Positions 35,832 to 45,270 of a DNA stretch of 64,000 nt are shown piece by piece. The stretch is from Thermophagus sp052400625 (lineage in GTDB: Bacteria; Bacteroidota; Bacteroidia; Bacteroidales; Marinilabiliaceae): assembly GCA_052400625.1 (NCBI GenBank), contig JBQTGH010000009.1; one strand, 5' to 3'. Every line of letters starts with the position of its first letter. Position 1 is the first letter of the stretch. A program made the translations under genes and the position numbers. The notes beneath the pieces are model-generated. The model worked only from the letters and a program-made list of their open reading frames with translations, made no database searches and had not been told where the DNA came from.

Positions 35832-38300
35832 ATGCCTAAATGTCAATTTATAGATCCAAAAGAAGTCCGGAAAAGTACAACCATTAAGTTTAAAGACATT
35901 CCGGTCAATAAATATAATCGTACGCTGAGTGAGGAACGTAAAAATTTCAGCGATGAAGATCTTTTACGCATCTATCATGATATGCGTCTCATCCGGGAGT
36001 TTGAAGAGATGCTTAATCTCATTAAAACAACCGGAGAATATCATGGCATTAAATACCACCATCCCGGGCCGGCCCACCTTTCCATCGGTCAGGAAGCAGC
36101 GGCTGTAGGGATGGCCTACACATTAACCATCGATGATTTTATTTTTGGTTCTCATCGAAGCCATGGCGAAATTTTAGCCAAAGGGTTAAGTGCCATCCAT
36201 CAACTGGGGGAAAAAGATCTCATGGAAGTTATGGAACAATTTTTTGATGGGGCCATCCTGCGAATTGTTCAAAAAAATCAAAAGGGGGATGTAAAATCGC
36301 TGGCTCGTCGTTTTCTGGTTTATGGCACCTTGGCGGAGATCTTTGCACGCGAAACCGGCTTTAACCGAGGCCTGGGAGGCAGCATGCATGCCTTTTTCAC
36401 CCCTTTTGGCGTTTATCCCAACAATGCCATTGTAGGTGGCAGTGCCGATATTTCTGTGGGAGCCGCCCTCTTTAAGAAGGTCAACAAAAAACCGGGAATT
36501 GTAGTGGCCAACATCGGTGATGCGGCCATGGCCTGTGGCCCCGTGTGGGAAGCCCTTTCGTTTGCCACCATGGACCAATACGCACAGCTCTGGGAAGGAG
36601 AAATGAAAGGTGGACTCCCGCTCATCATTAACATCATGAACAATCAGTATGGGATGGGCGGCCAAACAAGCGGTGAAACTATGGGATATGGCGTTGCAGC
36701 AAGAATCGGTGCAGGATTAAATGCCGACCAAATGCATGCTGAACGGGTGGACGGATACAATCCACTGGCCGTGATTGAGGCTTATCAACGAAAAAGAAAA
36801 ATACTGGAAGAGAAAAAAGGACCGGTACTCCTTGATGTTTTAACCTACCGATTTAGCGGTCACAGTCCTTCCGATGCATCCTCCTATCGCAGTAAAGAAG
36901 AGGTTGAAGCCTGGCAAAAGCAAGATTGTGTATTTACTTACGCCGACAACCTTATCAAGGAGAAAGTTTGCACCAGCGAGCAGGTTGATGCAACCAATGC
37001 CTCAATCCAATCCTTGATTCAAGAGATGCTTCAACTCAGCATTGATGACACCATTTCTCCCAGAATGAATATGGAAGCCGATCCCGACAGAATTGGCACC
37101 ATGATATTCTCCAATGGTTCGGAAGAAAAAATGGAAGATCGCAAGCCCGATGTTTTGATGCCCATGGAAGATAATCCTCGCGTCAAACAACTGGCACGAA
37201 AAGAGCGTTATGCCTTCGACAAGAAGGGCCAACCCTTCTCCAAAATGAAACAATACCAGTTGCGGGATGCCCTATTCGAAGCCATTATAGATCGTTTTTA
37301 CAAAGACCCGACACTTATCGCCTTTGGTGAAGAAAACCGTGACTGGGGTGGCGCATTTGCGGTATACAGAGGATTAACAGAAGCGCTGCCTTATCATCGT
37401 CTCTTTAACTCACCCATTGCTGAAGGCGCCATAGTAGGTGTTGCCATTGGTTATGCCATGTGTGGCGGAAGGGTCATTCCGGAAATCATGTATTGTGATT
37501 TCCTCGGACGAAGTGGTGATGAAGTCTTTAATCAGTTACCTAAATGGCAGGCGATGAGTGGCAACCTCATCAAAATGCCCGTTGTCCTACGTGTTTCGGT
37601 AGGTAGTAAATATGGCGCACAGCATTCACAAGACTGGACATCGCTGGTTGCTCACATCCCCGGACTGAAAGTGGTCTTTCCTGCCACACCATACGATGCC
37701 AAAGGTTTAATGAACAGCGCCCTTCAAGGTACCGACCCGGTAATATTTTTCGAAAGTCAACGAATCTATGACATCGGTGAACAATTCCACAAAGAAGGAG
37801 TTCCCAAAGATTACTATGAAATTCCTTTAGGAGAACCGGACATCAAAAAAGAAGGTAGCGACATTACCATTCTTACTGTTGGAGCAACCCTTTACCGCGC
37901 CTTGGAAGCCGCAAAAATTCTGGAAGAAAAATATAACTTCTCAGCCGAAATAATAGATGCCAGATCATTGGTCCCCTTTAACTATGAACCCGTCATTCAA
38001 TCGATAAAAAAGACCGGCCGGGTTATTATTACCGGCGATGCCAACAGCAGGGGATCCTTCCTCAACGACTTGGCGCGTAACATTACCGATCTGGCATTCG
38101 ATTATCTGGACGCTCCGCCTGTAGTGGTTGGATCAAGAAACTGGATTACGCCGGCACACGAACTGGAAGAAAGCTTCTTCCCGCAACCTCACTGGATCAT
38201 TGATGCCATACACCAAAAAATCATCCCTCTAAATGGCCATAATCCCAAAGAGAAATTTGATGAAGGCACGTTGATTCTGAGACATAAAGAGGGCGTTTAG
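35832..38300 (+). CDS. 2-oxo acid dehydrogenase E1, fused alpha and beta subunits
   Basis: Thiamine-diphosphate-dependent decarboxylase in which both subunits are in one 822-residue chain. The alpha part (about 35-400) has HRSHGEILAKG, the ThDP/Mg motif starting at IGDAAMACGP (about 227) and ending at NNQYGMGG (about 271), and RFSGHSPSDASSYRS of the phosphorylation-loop region. The beta part (about 475-805) has FGEENRDWGGAFAVYRGL, FNSPIAEGAIVGVAIG and VGSKYGAQHSQDWTSL. Such fusions occur in Bacteroidota for pyruvate, branched-chain or acetoin-type complexes. The linkage to sugar/polyol enzymes here suggests an unusual substrate. Confidence 0.93.
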   Translation: MPKCQFIDPKEVRKSTTIKFKDIPVNKYNRTLSEERKNFSDEDLLRIYHDMRLIREFEEMLNLIKTTGEYHGIKYHHPGPAHLSIGQEAAAVGMAYTLTIDDFIFGSHRSHGEILAKGLSAIHQLGEKDLMEVMEQFFDGAILRIVQKNQKGDVKSLARRFLVYGTLAEIFARETGFNRGLGGSMHAFFTPFGVYPNNAIVGGSADISVGAALFKKVNKKPGIVVANIGDAAMACGPVWEALSFATMDQYAQLWEGEMKGGLPLIINIMNNQYGMGGQTSGETMGYGVAARIGAGLNADQMHAERVDGYNPLAVIEAYQRKRKILEEKKGPVLLDVLTYRFSGHSPSDASSYRSKEEVEAWQKQDCVFTYADNLIKEKVCTSEQVDATNASIQSLIQEMLQLSIDDTISPRMNMEADPDRIGTMIFSNGSEEKMEDRKPDVLMPMEDNPRVKQLARKERYAFDKKGQPFSKMKQYQLRDALFEAIIDRFYKDPTLIAFGEENRDWGGAFAVYRGLTEALPYHRLFNSPIAEGAIVGVAIGYAMCGGRVIPEIMYCDFLGRSGDEVFNQLPKWQAMSGNLIKMPVVLRVSVGSKYGAQHSQDWTSLVAHIPGLKVVFPATPYDAKGLMNSALQGTDPVIFFESQRIYDIGEQFHKEGVPKDYYEIPLGEPDIKKEGSDITILTVGATLYRALEAAKILEEKYNFSAEIIDARSLVPFNYEPVIQSIKKTGRVIITGDANSRGSFLNDLARNITDLAFDYLDAPPVVVGSRNWITPAHELEESFFPQPHWIIDAIHQKIIPLNGHNPKEKFDEGTLILRHKEGV

Positions 38301-38332
38301 CGCCCCCGCAAATAATTACTGACAAAAAACGT

Positions 38333-38366
38333 AAAAGGAAGAAGTCATAAATTGCTTCTCCCTTTT
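38333..38366 (+). terminator. Intra-operon hairpin between E1 and PHP genes
   Basis: 12-bp stem with one mismatch (AAAAGGAAGAAG against CTTCTCCCTTTT) and a 10-base loop. It could attenuate expression of the downstream genes. A smaller GGGCG/CGCCC hairpin overlaps the E1 stop region. Confidence 0.45.
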
Positions 38367-38467
38367 GCTTTTAAGGAATAATCAGAACAAGAGATAACTT
38401 TTCTGAAACCTTATTTTCTTTGTCATCAAATTAAATCGATATACATTTCAGTAAGAAATAATCACTT

Positions 38468-39691
38468 ATGGAATTCTGGAAAAAATTTCCCAACCCCGAT
38501 CAATTGGATGTAAACGCCAATGATCTAAAGACAAATCATTTACCCTTAATCAACGGGCATTTGCACACACCCTATTCTTTTAGCGCTTTTAAATCAATAG
38601 ATCAGGCCATTTCTCTGGCTTCACAAGAAGGTATCAGAATGGCCGGAATCAATGACTTTAATACGGTAAAGGGCTTTAAAGACTGGGGTGACGCCTGTTG
38701 GTCACACGGCATTGCACCGCTCTTTAATATTGAAATGATTGGGCTCAACACCGATGATCAGGCCAACCATATAAAAGTTAATGACCCTTCTAATCCGGGA
38801 AGAACCTACATAAGCGGGAAAGGCCTCGCCTACGGAAATCTACCCCAGGAAGTTAACGAGTGGCTTGAAACGGCAGTAACTAAAAACAACGCCCATTCCC
38901 AACAAATGACCCTGCTGGCCAACCGGCATTTGAAAGCAAATGGTGCACCTTTCACGCTGGATTACCGGGAAATTTACGAACAGCTCACTCTCGGTCAGGT
39001 CAGAGAGCGACATCTGGCAAGAGCCATTCGTTTAAAAACAGAAAACGCTTTTCCCGAAACCTCCAAACAACAACAATTTTATAAAAAAATAACCGGGAAA
39101 GAGATCGCTGTTACCGATCCGGCAACAGTGGAAAACACACTCCGAGGTGCGTTGCTCAAGGCCGGAGGACCGGCTTATATTCCCGAAAGTTCCGAATCAT
39201 TTGCCGGGATTGAGACCATTCGGGAACTGATTTTAAAAGCCAAAGGTATTCCAACCTACCCGTTTTTAGGCGATGCACTCAATCAGACATGTACCGATTT
39301 TGAAAAAGATCTGGACACAACCATTCGCCTACTGCGCGAAAGAGGTTTCTACGCTGCAGAATTCATAACCACCAGGAACTCTCTAAAATATCTGGAAGAT
39401 ACGGCTCAAAAACTTTGGGATAGCGGATTACTGGTAACGTTTGGAACCGAACACAATACGCCAGCCATGGAACCCATAGTGCCTATGGCGAAAGGAGCTA
39501 CCAAATTATCTGAAACATTGCAAAGCATTAATTATCAAAGTGCATGTATTATACTGGCACACCAATACCTGAATGCCAAAACCGGAGAAGGATGGCTGGA
39601 TCCCGTGTCAGGAACGCCCAAGCTGGAGCAAAAAGATAAGTTTATCAAAATAGGACAGGCCATTCTAAACCTCGGATTATCTAATTTATAA
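38468..39691 (+). CDS. PHP-domain metal-dependent phosphoesterase-like protein
   Basis: 407 residues with PHP-type motifs: NGHLHTPYSFSAFKSIDQAI (motif I, HxH; about residue 31), AGINDFNTVKG (motif II-like), IAPLFNIEMIG (Glu of motif III) and VTFGTEHNTPAM later in the chain (His of motif IV-type). A long helical insert lies between the motifs (about 130-250). PHP proteins include histidinol phosphatase and other phosphoesterases. In this operon it may dephosphorylate or hydrolyse a sugar phosphate intermediate, which is an inference. Co-directional, 167 bases after the E1 gene. Confidence 0.8.
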   Translation: MEFWKKFPNPDQLDVNANDLKTNHLPLINGHLHTPYSFSAFKSIDQAISLASQEGIRMAGINDFNTVKGFKDWGDACWSHGIAPLFNIEMIGLNTDDQANHIKVNDPSNPGRTYISGKGLAYGNLPQEVNEWLETAVTKNNAHSQQMTLLANRHLKANGAPFTLDYREIYEQLTLGQVRERHLARAIRLKTENAFPETSKQQQFYKKITGKEIAVTDPATVENTLRGALLKAGGPAYIPESSESFAGIETIRELILKAKGIPTYPFLGDALNQTCTDFEKDLDTTIRLLRERGFYAAEFITTRNSLKYLEDTAQKLWDSGLLVTFGTEHNTPAMEPIVPMAKGATKLSETLQSINYQSACIILAHQYLNAKTGEGWLDPVSGTPKLEQKDKFIKIGQAILNLGLSNL

Positions 39692-39754
39692 CGAAACACG
39701 CCACATGTTGGCCCCCATTGAGCATAGATATTGCCGAGACCAACGATTTAAACA

Positions 39755-40903
39755 ATGTATATAATGAATCAATTAACAAATCTCATTGCAGCAATTCGAA
39801 TGAAGTCTAGTGGTGAGAGGCTCGCCTCTGCCCGTTTTTTCTCTGACCCGAAATGGTCAACAAAAGAAGAAGCCATTGAAGCCGGATGGCCCGCCAACAA
39901 AATCACGGAAATAAGCCCTGACACTTCCATTGATGACCTAAAACCAATAACTCTTTCCACTGAGGGTAATATAATCATCCTCAGAGACAATGGTTATATC
40001 CTCACTGCACCTTCGGCCAAAGCGATCGAACGCATTAATAAGAAAAGATCCTTTGACGAACCTTTACAGCAGCCCACAGGTCGCATGAGCGGGAAAAGTG
40101 TTGTGGTAACCGGGGCAGCCCAAGGTTTTGGTCAGGGTATTGCAGAATCGTTTTTTGCAGAGGGCGCCAATGTGGTAATTGCCGACCTTAATGACCAAAA
40201 AGGGCCTCAATTGGCGGACTCTTTGAATAACTCAGATGGTGCCAACAGCGCCCTATTTGTTAAGTGTGATGTATCGAAAGCCCAATCTGTTGAGCAGATG
40301 GTGCAAACCGCCACTTTTCATTTTGGCGGCATTGATACCTTCATCAGCAATGCGGGGATTCTGAGAGCCGGAGGACTGGACGAAATGGATCCGGAAATTT
40401 TTGAACTCATGACCAAAGTCAATTATAGCGGATTTTTTCACTGCGCCAAGGCTGCCTCTGCCATCATGAAAATACAGACAGAGGTCAAGCCGGACTATTT
40501 TGCAGATATCCTCCAAATCAATTCCAAATCGGGCTTGAAAGGAAGCAATAAAAATTTCGCCTATGCAGGTGCCAAATTTGGGGGAATAGGCCTCACTCAA
40601 TCCTTTGCCTTGGAACTTATGCCGGCACGCATTAAAGTCAACGCCATATGCCCCGGAAATTTCTTCGAAGGTCCGCTCTGGAGCGATCCCCAAAAAGGAT
40701 TATTTGTCCAGTATCTTCTGGCAGGGAAAGTCCCCGGCGCAAAAACCACAGAAGATGTAAAGAGGCATTATGAAGCGCAAGTTCCCGCCGGAAGAGGATG
40801 CCGGGTGAAAGATGTGGTTAAAGCAATATTTTATGCCATAGAACAGGAATATGAGACCGGACAGGCCATTCCGGTAACGGGCGGACAAAATATGCTTTCC
40901 TAA
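39755..40903 (+). CDS. SDR-family oxidoreductase with an N-terminal extension (sorbitol-6-phosphate dehydrogenase-like)
   Basis: 382 residues. The first about 110 residues (SSGERLASARFFSDPKWSTK ... NIIILRDNGYILTAPSAKAI) are not part of the Rossmann fold and are not recognised. The SDR domain then starts with SGKSVVVTGAAQGFGQGIAE (NAD(P) Gly-rich loop), followed by CDVSKAQSVEQM, SNAGILRAGGLDE, the catalytic Ser in LQINSKSGLKG, YAGAKFGG (Tyr-x3-Lys) and VNAICPGNFFEG. Polyol-phosphate dehydrogenases of the SorD/GutD kind are the nearest family I can name. Adjacency to a SorE-like MDR supports a polyol/ketose-phosphate interconversion. ATGs at 39755 and 39764 are both possible starts. Confidence 0.85.
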   Translation: MYIMNQLTNLIAAIRMKSSGERLASARFFSDPKWSTKEEAIEAGWPANKITEISPDTSIDDLKPITLSTEGNIIILRDNGYILTAPSAKAIERINKKRSFDEPLQQPTGRMSGKSVVVTGAAQGFGQGIAESFFAEGANVVIADLNDQKGPQLADSLNNSDGANSALFVKCDVSKAQSVEQMVQTATFHFGGIDTFISNAGILRAGGLDEMDPEIFELMTKVNYSGFFHCAKAASAIMKIQTEVKPDYFADILQINSKSGLKGSNKNFAYAGAKFGGIGLTQSFALELMPARIKVNAICPGNFFEGPLWSDPQKGLFVQYLLAGKVPGAKTTEDVKRHYEAQVPAGRGCRVKDVVKAIFYAIEQEYETGQAIPVTGGQNMLS

Positions 40904-40988
40904 ACAACTGACAGGGAACAGACCACCTGAACCCGTCCATTATACCTTTCCTTTTCAACCCATTTCATTTCCAATAAACTGAATAACC

Positions 40989-42266
40989 ATGAAAACAACC
41001 GCTGTTAGATTATACGGAAAAAAGGACTTAAGACTGGAAACCTTCGATTTACCACCGATTAAGGAAGATGAAATATTGGCAAAAGTGGTATCGGACAGCA
41101 TTTGCATGTCATCCTATAAAGCTGCAACCCAAGGAACCGACCACAAACGAATTCCGAAGGATGTGGCCCAAAAGCCGATCATTATAGGCCATGAATTTGC
41201 CGGAGAGATTGTAGAGGTTGGCGACAAATGGAAAGACAAATTTAAACCCGGTCAAAAGTACTCTATCCAACCCGCCATTTATTACGAAAACGGACCCGTG
41301 GGCGTATTGAGTGCGCCGGGATATTCATACCAATATGTGGGAGGGGATGCCACCTATGTCATCATTCCCAGAGACGTGCTGGAACAAGATTGTTTGCTGA
41401 CCTACGACGGCCCCGGCTATTACCCTGCCTCTCTGGCCGAACCGCTGAGTTGCGTTATCGGGGCCATGCACGCCAATTACCATACCGTACCGGGATCCTA
41501 CCAACACAAAATGGAGATTGTGGATGGCGGTAAGATGGCCATTCTGGCCGGCGTAGGCCCCATGGGACTGGCAGCCATCAACTATGCAATAAACAGGAAA
41601 GACAGAAAACCCTCCCTCCTGGTGGTTACAGACATCGATCAATCGCGTCTCGATCGTGCGGCTGAAATTTACCCGGTCGAAAAGGCCAAAGCCAATGGGA
41701 TTGAACTTGTTTACCTCAACACAGGAAATGTTGAAGATCCCATAAAAGCCCTTCAAGCCAAAGTCGATGGAAAAGGGTATGATGATGTTTTCGTTTTTGC
41801 TCCGGTTCCGCAGGTCATTGAACAAGCCGATGCCATTTTGGGATTTGACGGTTGCCTCAATTTCTTTGCCGGCCCCTCCAACCCCAACCTCCGGGCTAAA
41901 ATGAACTTTTACAATGTCCATTACGCCTACACACATGTTGTTGGCACTTCGGGAGGGAATATGAACGACATGAAGGAAGCACTGAAAATCATGAGTGAAG
42001 GACTGGATCCTGCAGGATTAATAACCCACATCGGGGGCCTTAATGCCGTATCGGAAACCACCCTTAACTTACCCGACATCCCCGGTGGTAAAAAGCTAAT
42101 TTATACCCATATTGACATGCCGCTTACGCCCATTTCCGAATTCGCAAATAAGGGAGAAAAAGACCCCTTCTTCGCCAAACTGGCCGAGTTGGTCAATAAG
42201 AATAATGGACTTTGGTCCATCGAGGCGGAAGATTTTCTTCTCAAAAATGCCCCTAAAAAAATATAA
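40989..42266 (+). CDS. MDR-family zinc-type dehydrogenase, L-sorbose-1-phosphate reductase (SorE)-like
   Basis: 425 residues, longer than the usual 340-360 of this superfamily. Catalytic-zinc-site features: SICMSSYKA (Cys), IIGHEFAGEIVEVGD (Gly-His-Glu) and YPASLAEPLSCVIGAMHANY. The coenzyme domain begins MAILAGVGPMGLAAINYA. An extended C-terminal part (about 345-425) differs from simple alcohol dehydrogenases and matches SorE-like proteins, which reduce ketose-1-phosphates. No structural-zinc Cys cluster is visible. It is separated from the SDR gene by 85 bases. Together the two could convert a ketose phosphate through a polyol phosphate to another ketose phosphate. Confidence 0.85.
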   Translation: MKTTAVRLYGKKDLRLETFDLPPIKEDEILAKVVSDSICMSSYKAATQGTDHKRIPKDVAQKPIIIGHEFAGEIVEVGDKWKDKFKPGQKYSIQPAIYYENGPVGVLSAPGYSYQYVGGDATYVIIPRDVLEQDCLLTYDGPGYYPASLAEPLSCVIGAMHANYHTVPGSYQHKMEIVDGGKMAILAGVGPMGLAAINYAINRKDRKPSLLVVTDIDQSRLDRAAEIYPVEKAKANGIELVYLNTGNVEDPIKALQAKVDGKGYDDVFVFAPVPQVIEQADAILGFDGCLNFFAGPSNPNLRAKMNFYNVHYAYTHVVGTSGGNMNDMKEALKIMSEGLDPAGLITHIGGLNAVSETTLNLPDIPGGKKLIYTHIDMPLTPISEFANKGEKDPFFAKLAELVNKNNGLWSIEAEDFLLKNAPKKI

Positions 42267-42340
42267 TTTGCGGCCATCCACTCATTATTGCCACAAATTT
42301 ATTTCATCTTTGTACCTCAAAAAATCAAAATATATTTTTC

Positions 42341-43006
42341 ATGTATTATTTAGCAGATACTGCAAATATCGAAGAAATCAAAAAACTTCTTCATTACTTC
42401 CCGTTAGAGGGAATCACCACCAATCCAACCATTTTGGCCGCCGAACAAAAGAAGCTCTCTGTCATACTTCCGGAGCTGGTGAATCTGGTTAAAGGGAAGA
42501 TGCTTCATGTCCAGATGATTAGCGAAAAGGCAGAAAGAATGGTTGACGAAGCCAAGAAATATAAAGAACTGGTGGGCAACAATTGTGATTTTTATGCCAA
42601 AATCCCGATTACCGAGGAAGGTTTCAGAGCGATACCCATGCTGAAAAAGGAAGGCATCAAAGTTACGGCAACGGCCATCTTTACTCATCTTCAGGCATTA
42701 GTGGCGGCGCGCGCAGGAGCCGATTTTGTTGCGCCTTATGTCAATCGATTGGATAATATTTCCTCTCATGGGATCGAAGTCGTGGGACACATCGTAAAAA
42801 GTTTCAACGACTTTAAATTGCCGACCAAAGTTCTGGCAGCAAGTTTCAAAACCGTTGACCAGGTTCATCGGGTCACCCTCACCGGCTGTTACTCTGCAAC
42901 GATTAGTTACGAACTATTGGAACGTCTCAGAAGCCATCCGATGACCGATACCAGTGTCGACACCTTCACCAATGACGGCAAAGATCTTTACGACATTCCT
43001 TTTTAA
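42341..43006 (+). CDS. Fructose-6-phosphate aldolase/transaldolase family protein (FSA/TalC type)
   Basis: Class I aldolase of 221 residues, the size of E. coli FSA (220). MYYLADTANIEEIKKL opens the chain and GITTNPTIL is the family signature. The Schiff-base Lys is in FYAKIPITEEG (about residue 87), and VTATAIFTHLQALVAARAGA and YVNRLDN follow. Such enzymes form or cleave fructose-6-phosphate or related sugars using dihydroxyacetone, hydroxyacetone or similar donors. It follows the MDR gene by 74 bases and is the last gene before a terminator. A TCATCTTTG just upstream could be part of a weak own promoter. Confidence 0.92.
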   Translation: MYYLADTANIEEIKKLLHYFPLEGITTNPTILAAEQKKLSVILPELVNLVKGKMLHVQMISEKAERMVDEAKKYKELVGNNCDFYAKIPITEEGFRAIPMLKKEGIKVTATAIFTHLQALVAARAGADFVAPYVNRLDNISSHGIEVVGHIVKSFNDFKLPTKVLAASFKTVDQVHRVTLTGCYSATISYELLERLRSHPMTDTSVDTFTNDGKDLYDIPF

Positions 43007-43053
43007 TTGATCGGATTCCAATCCCAATCATTATGACGCAATAAACCATCTGT

Positions 43054-43100
43054 AAAAACCCCCTAAACAACAATTTAAATTGTTTGCTTAGGGGGTTTTT
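43054..43100. terminator. Intrinsic terminator after the FSA-type gene
   Basis: 13-bp perfect stem (AAAAACCCCCTAA ... TTAGGGGGTTTTT) with an A/T-palindromic loop (AACAATTTAAATTGTT). It is usable from both sides between the convergent aldolase and pectate lyase genes. Confidence 0.92.
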
Positions 43101-43154
43101 TAACAAATCCGAAACAGCTCCAATGACTACGGAAAAGTGTCAGATTGCTTTAAG

Positions 43155-44501
43155 TTAGTCCTCTAACAACTCATTCATCCAAACTTCAATATTGGTATAA
43201 TAAACCGATACCGAATAGCGGGACGCATCCGACGGATTTGTTTTATCCAATCCGTGAGCCTCTTCCCACTCGTCCGGTATGCCGTCCGAATCCTGATCGT
43301 CGGGTACAGCATTCCGGTCCAGGGTAGGCCATCCGCCCACCTCATCCTGAGAGTCAATGATCCCTTTGTCGCCATAGGAGGCGCTACCGTTTTCAACATC
43401 CTCAATGATTCTCCGATCCACCTCGTCACGTTCCAGTGATGCTCCTGCATGGTTCAACACCTGAGAATAGGCGCCACTTGCTGATAACGGTTCATAGTCG
43501 GAGATCTGATAAGGAACATCTGACAATATAGATTCGATCACACTGCCATCCGCATCTATGCCTTGAGAATTTTCGGTGGTTATTAACTCATTGTTATGAA
43601 AAACATTTCCGTACAAGAAAAATTTCCCATAAGGTTTATAGGGTTCCAGAATCTCCCCATTGGCACCTTCTTCGGTGGCAGGTCCCGGTTTGAAATAGTT
43701 GTTCACAATATTGTAATAACCGGCCTCTCCTCCATATATAGTTTTGGATTGCCAGTTATAAACCACGTTATTAACAAACTCAGCCCGTTCCTTGTCCGGT
43801 TGGTTATGATACCTGCTTCCCTGCAATCGGGGATTTCGGCTGGTATGATGCGCCAACAAGTTGCCGATGAAGGAGGCTGTTTTTCCACCCCAGATTCCGC
43901 CAAAGCCATGATCCCCTTTGTGATGAATAGAATGGTTCAAGCTCTCACTAATAATGCACCACTGAAGCGTAACATTTTCATTATCATAGATTGAGCATAC
44001 CTCATCACTGCCCCAGCTAAAACTGCAGTGATCAATGATCACATTCCGATTATTCAGACAGGTGAAAGCGTCCATTTCCTCTTCTTCCACATCGCCCGGA
44101 CGAAACCTCAAATAACGCACGATGACATTATCGGCCCGAATCCTCATGGGATATCGGCGAAGGCAGATCCCTTCACCCGGGGCGGTATGCCCGGCAATGG
44201 TAATATCTCCATTTTCAATGTCAATGGAGGACTTTAAATCAATATTTCCGGATACTTTGAAAACCACAATTCGTGGTCCTTTCATCCGAACGGCCTCCCG
44301 AAGGCTTCCGGCTCCGGAATTATTCAAATTGGTGACCAGTACTACCTCACCGCCTCTACCGCCGGTAGTTGCTTTCCCGGCTCCCAGTGCTCCCGGAAAA
44401 GCAGGCGCCGGTAGAATTTCGTCGTTGTCTTCACTGACCGAACAAGAATAAAACAATATTCCCAGCAACGAAACAAATGTGATCAGAAATAATTTTTTCA
44501 T
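43155..44501 (-). CDS. Pectate lyase-like (PL1-type) lipoprotein
   Basis: Secreted polysaccharide lyase of 448 residues. The lipoprotein signal is MKKLFLITFVSLLGILFYSC. The parallel beta-helix pattern is visible: DITIAGHTAPGEGICLRRYP, VIVRYLRFRPGDV, VIIDHCSFSWGSDEV (the wIDH-type motif) and HTSRNPRLQGSRYHN (catalytic Arg/Ca region). The C-terminal DQDSDGIPDEWEEAHGLD is a thrombospondin-type-3-like calcium loop often present at the end of Bacteroidota PL1/PL9 enzymes. Monocistronic. It could supply unsaturated uronides for a GH105-type hydrolase, though the two genes are 13 kb apart. Confidence 0.88.
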   Translation of the reverse strand: MKKLFLITFVSLLGILFYSCSVSEDNDEILPAPAFPGALGAGKATTGGRGGEVVLVTNLNNSGAGSLREAVRMKGPRIVVFKVSGNIDLKSSIDIENGDITIAGHTAPGEGICLRRYPMRIRADNVIVRYLRFRPGDVEEEEMDAFTCLNNRNVIIDHCSFSWGSDEVCSIYDNENVTLQWCIISESLNHSIHHKGDHGFGGIWGGKTASFIGNLLAHHTSRNPRLQGSRYHNQPDKERAEFVNNVVYNWQSKTIYGGEAGYYNIVNNYFKPGPATEEGANGEILEPYKPYGKFFLYGNVFHNNELITTENSQGIDADGSVIESILSDVPYQISDYEPLSASGAYSQVLNHAGASLERDEVDRRIIEDVENGSASYGDKGIIDSQDEVGGWPTLDRNAVPDDQDSDGIPDEWEEAHGLDKTNPSDASRYSVSVYYTNIEVWMNELLED

Positions 44502-44775
44502 GATGTTTTTCTGTTTTAAATTTCGGCATCACATATAGGATGCCTTCCCTAAAAGGAATTTTCTTCCTTCTCTCTCACTCTCTCAAAAAATTCTCTTTGC
44601 CGGGTTTGCAGCCATTCTCTCCCCCCGGTTTGCAAGACATTGTTATTTAACGATCTGTCAAGCAAAGTTCAACAAGGTAATCTATTTTAACTCCGTTAAC
44701 AAGAGCTTTAAAAAACGACTAAATAGATAAAACCTTTAACAAAGGAACGGGCATAACCTCCTGACAGGATCACCC

Positions 44776-45025
44776 CTTGTCCCGACCTTTCGGGATACAA
44801 GCGCATACAAGACTGCTTCATGCGAGTTCCATCAGACCAACAGTTTAGATGATTTTAATACTAACGAGCATGCTTCATTTATATTGCCACATCAAGATCA
44901 ACTTTAAACCCGAAAAATGCATTAAAAAATCTATTACGAAGTTCTAATGCTTTATTCGGGTAAAAAAATTAGGACCACACAAGTTCCATCCGGCCAATAA
45001 ATTCGACCCATCCCGGACGGATGAA
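44776..45025 (-). repeat. Dispersed intergenic element, copies 6 and 7 (partial)
   Basis: Read on the minus strand, 44814-44893 contains GGCAATATAAATGAAGCATG, CTCGTTAGTATT, then GTTGGTCTGATGGAACTCGC: the right end of one copy is followed by the left end of another. Region 44970-45025 has TCATCCGTCCGGGATGG then TTATTGGCCGGATGGAAC. A separate hairpin CTTGTcCCGA/TCGGgATACAAG lies at 44776-44801. The 770-base gap between the pectate lyase and DUF3127 genes is otherwise empty. Confidence 0.65.
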
Positions 45026-45209
45026 TGACGACTCCGGCAAAAGAGCGTCGCCTGACACGAAGATAAAGAGGAGAATGACTGAAAAAGAAAGGAGACATTT
45101 ATTTCTGTCGTGGCAATAAAGAAGGGCTGTTAACAGACCACGCGGCAGCAGGAATGTGGATTGGGCAATTTGTGCGCCTCAAAAATTACCTGGAAATAAA
45201 CCCTAGTAA

Positions 45210-45246
45210 TAAAAAAAAAGATTGACCCGTTAACATTGGATCAACC
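45210..45246 (-). terminator. Intrinsic terminator after the DUF3127 gene
   Basis: On the minus strand the stem GGTTGATCC/GGGTCAATC (with one G-U and one mismatch) has a 9-base loop and is followed by a run of nine or more T. Confidence 0.85.
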
Positions 45247-45270
45247 TTTTCTATAAATAATGAGACCTGT

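Noticed and set aside
43254..44451. Open frames antisense to the pectate lyase gene
   Set aside because: They are shadows of a well-supported gene with catalytic motifs on the opposite strand.
44776..44801. Hairpin CTTGTcCCGA/TCGGgATACAAG as a second GntR operator
   Set aside because: The central part differs from CTTGTATTTACAAG and the arms are far apart. It has no promoter next to it and lies inside a repeat region.
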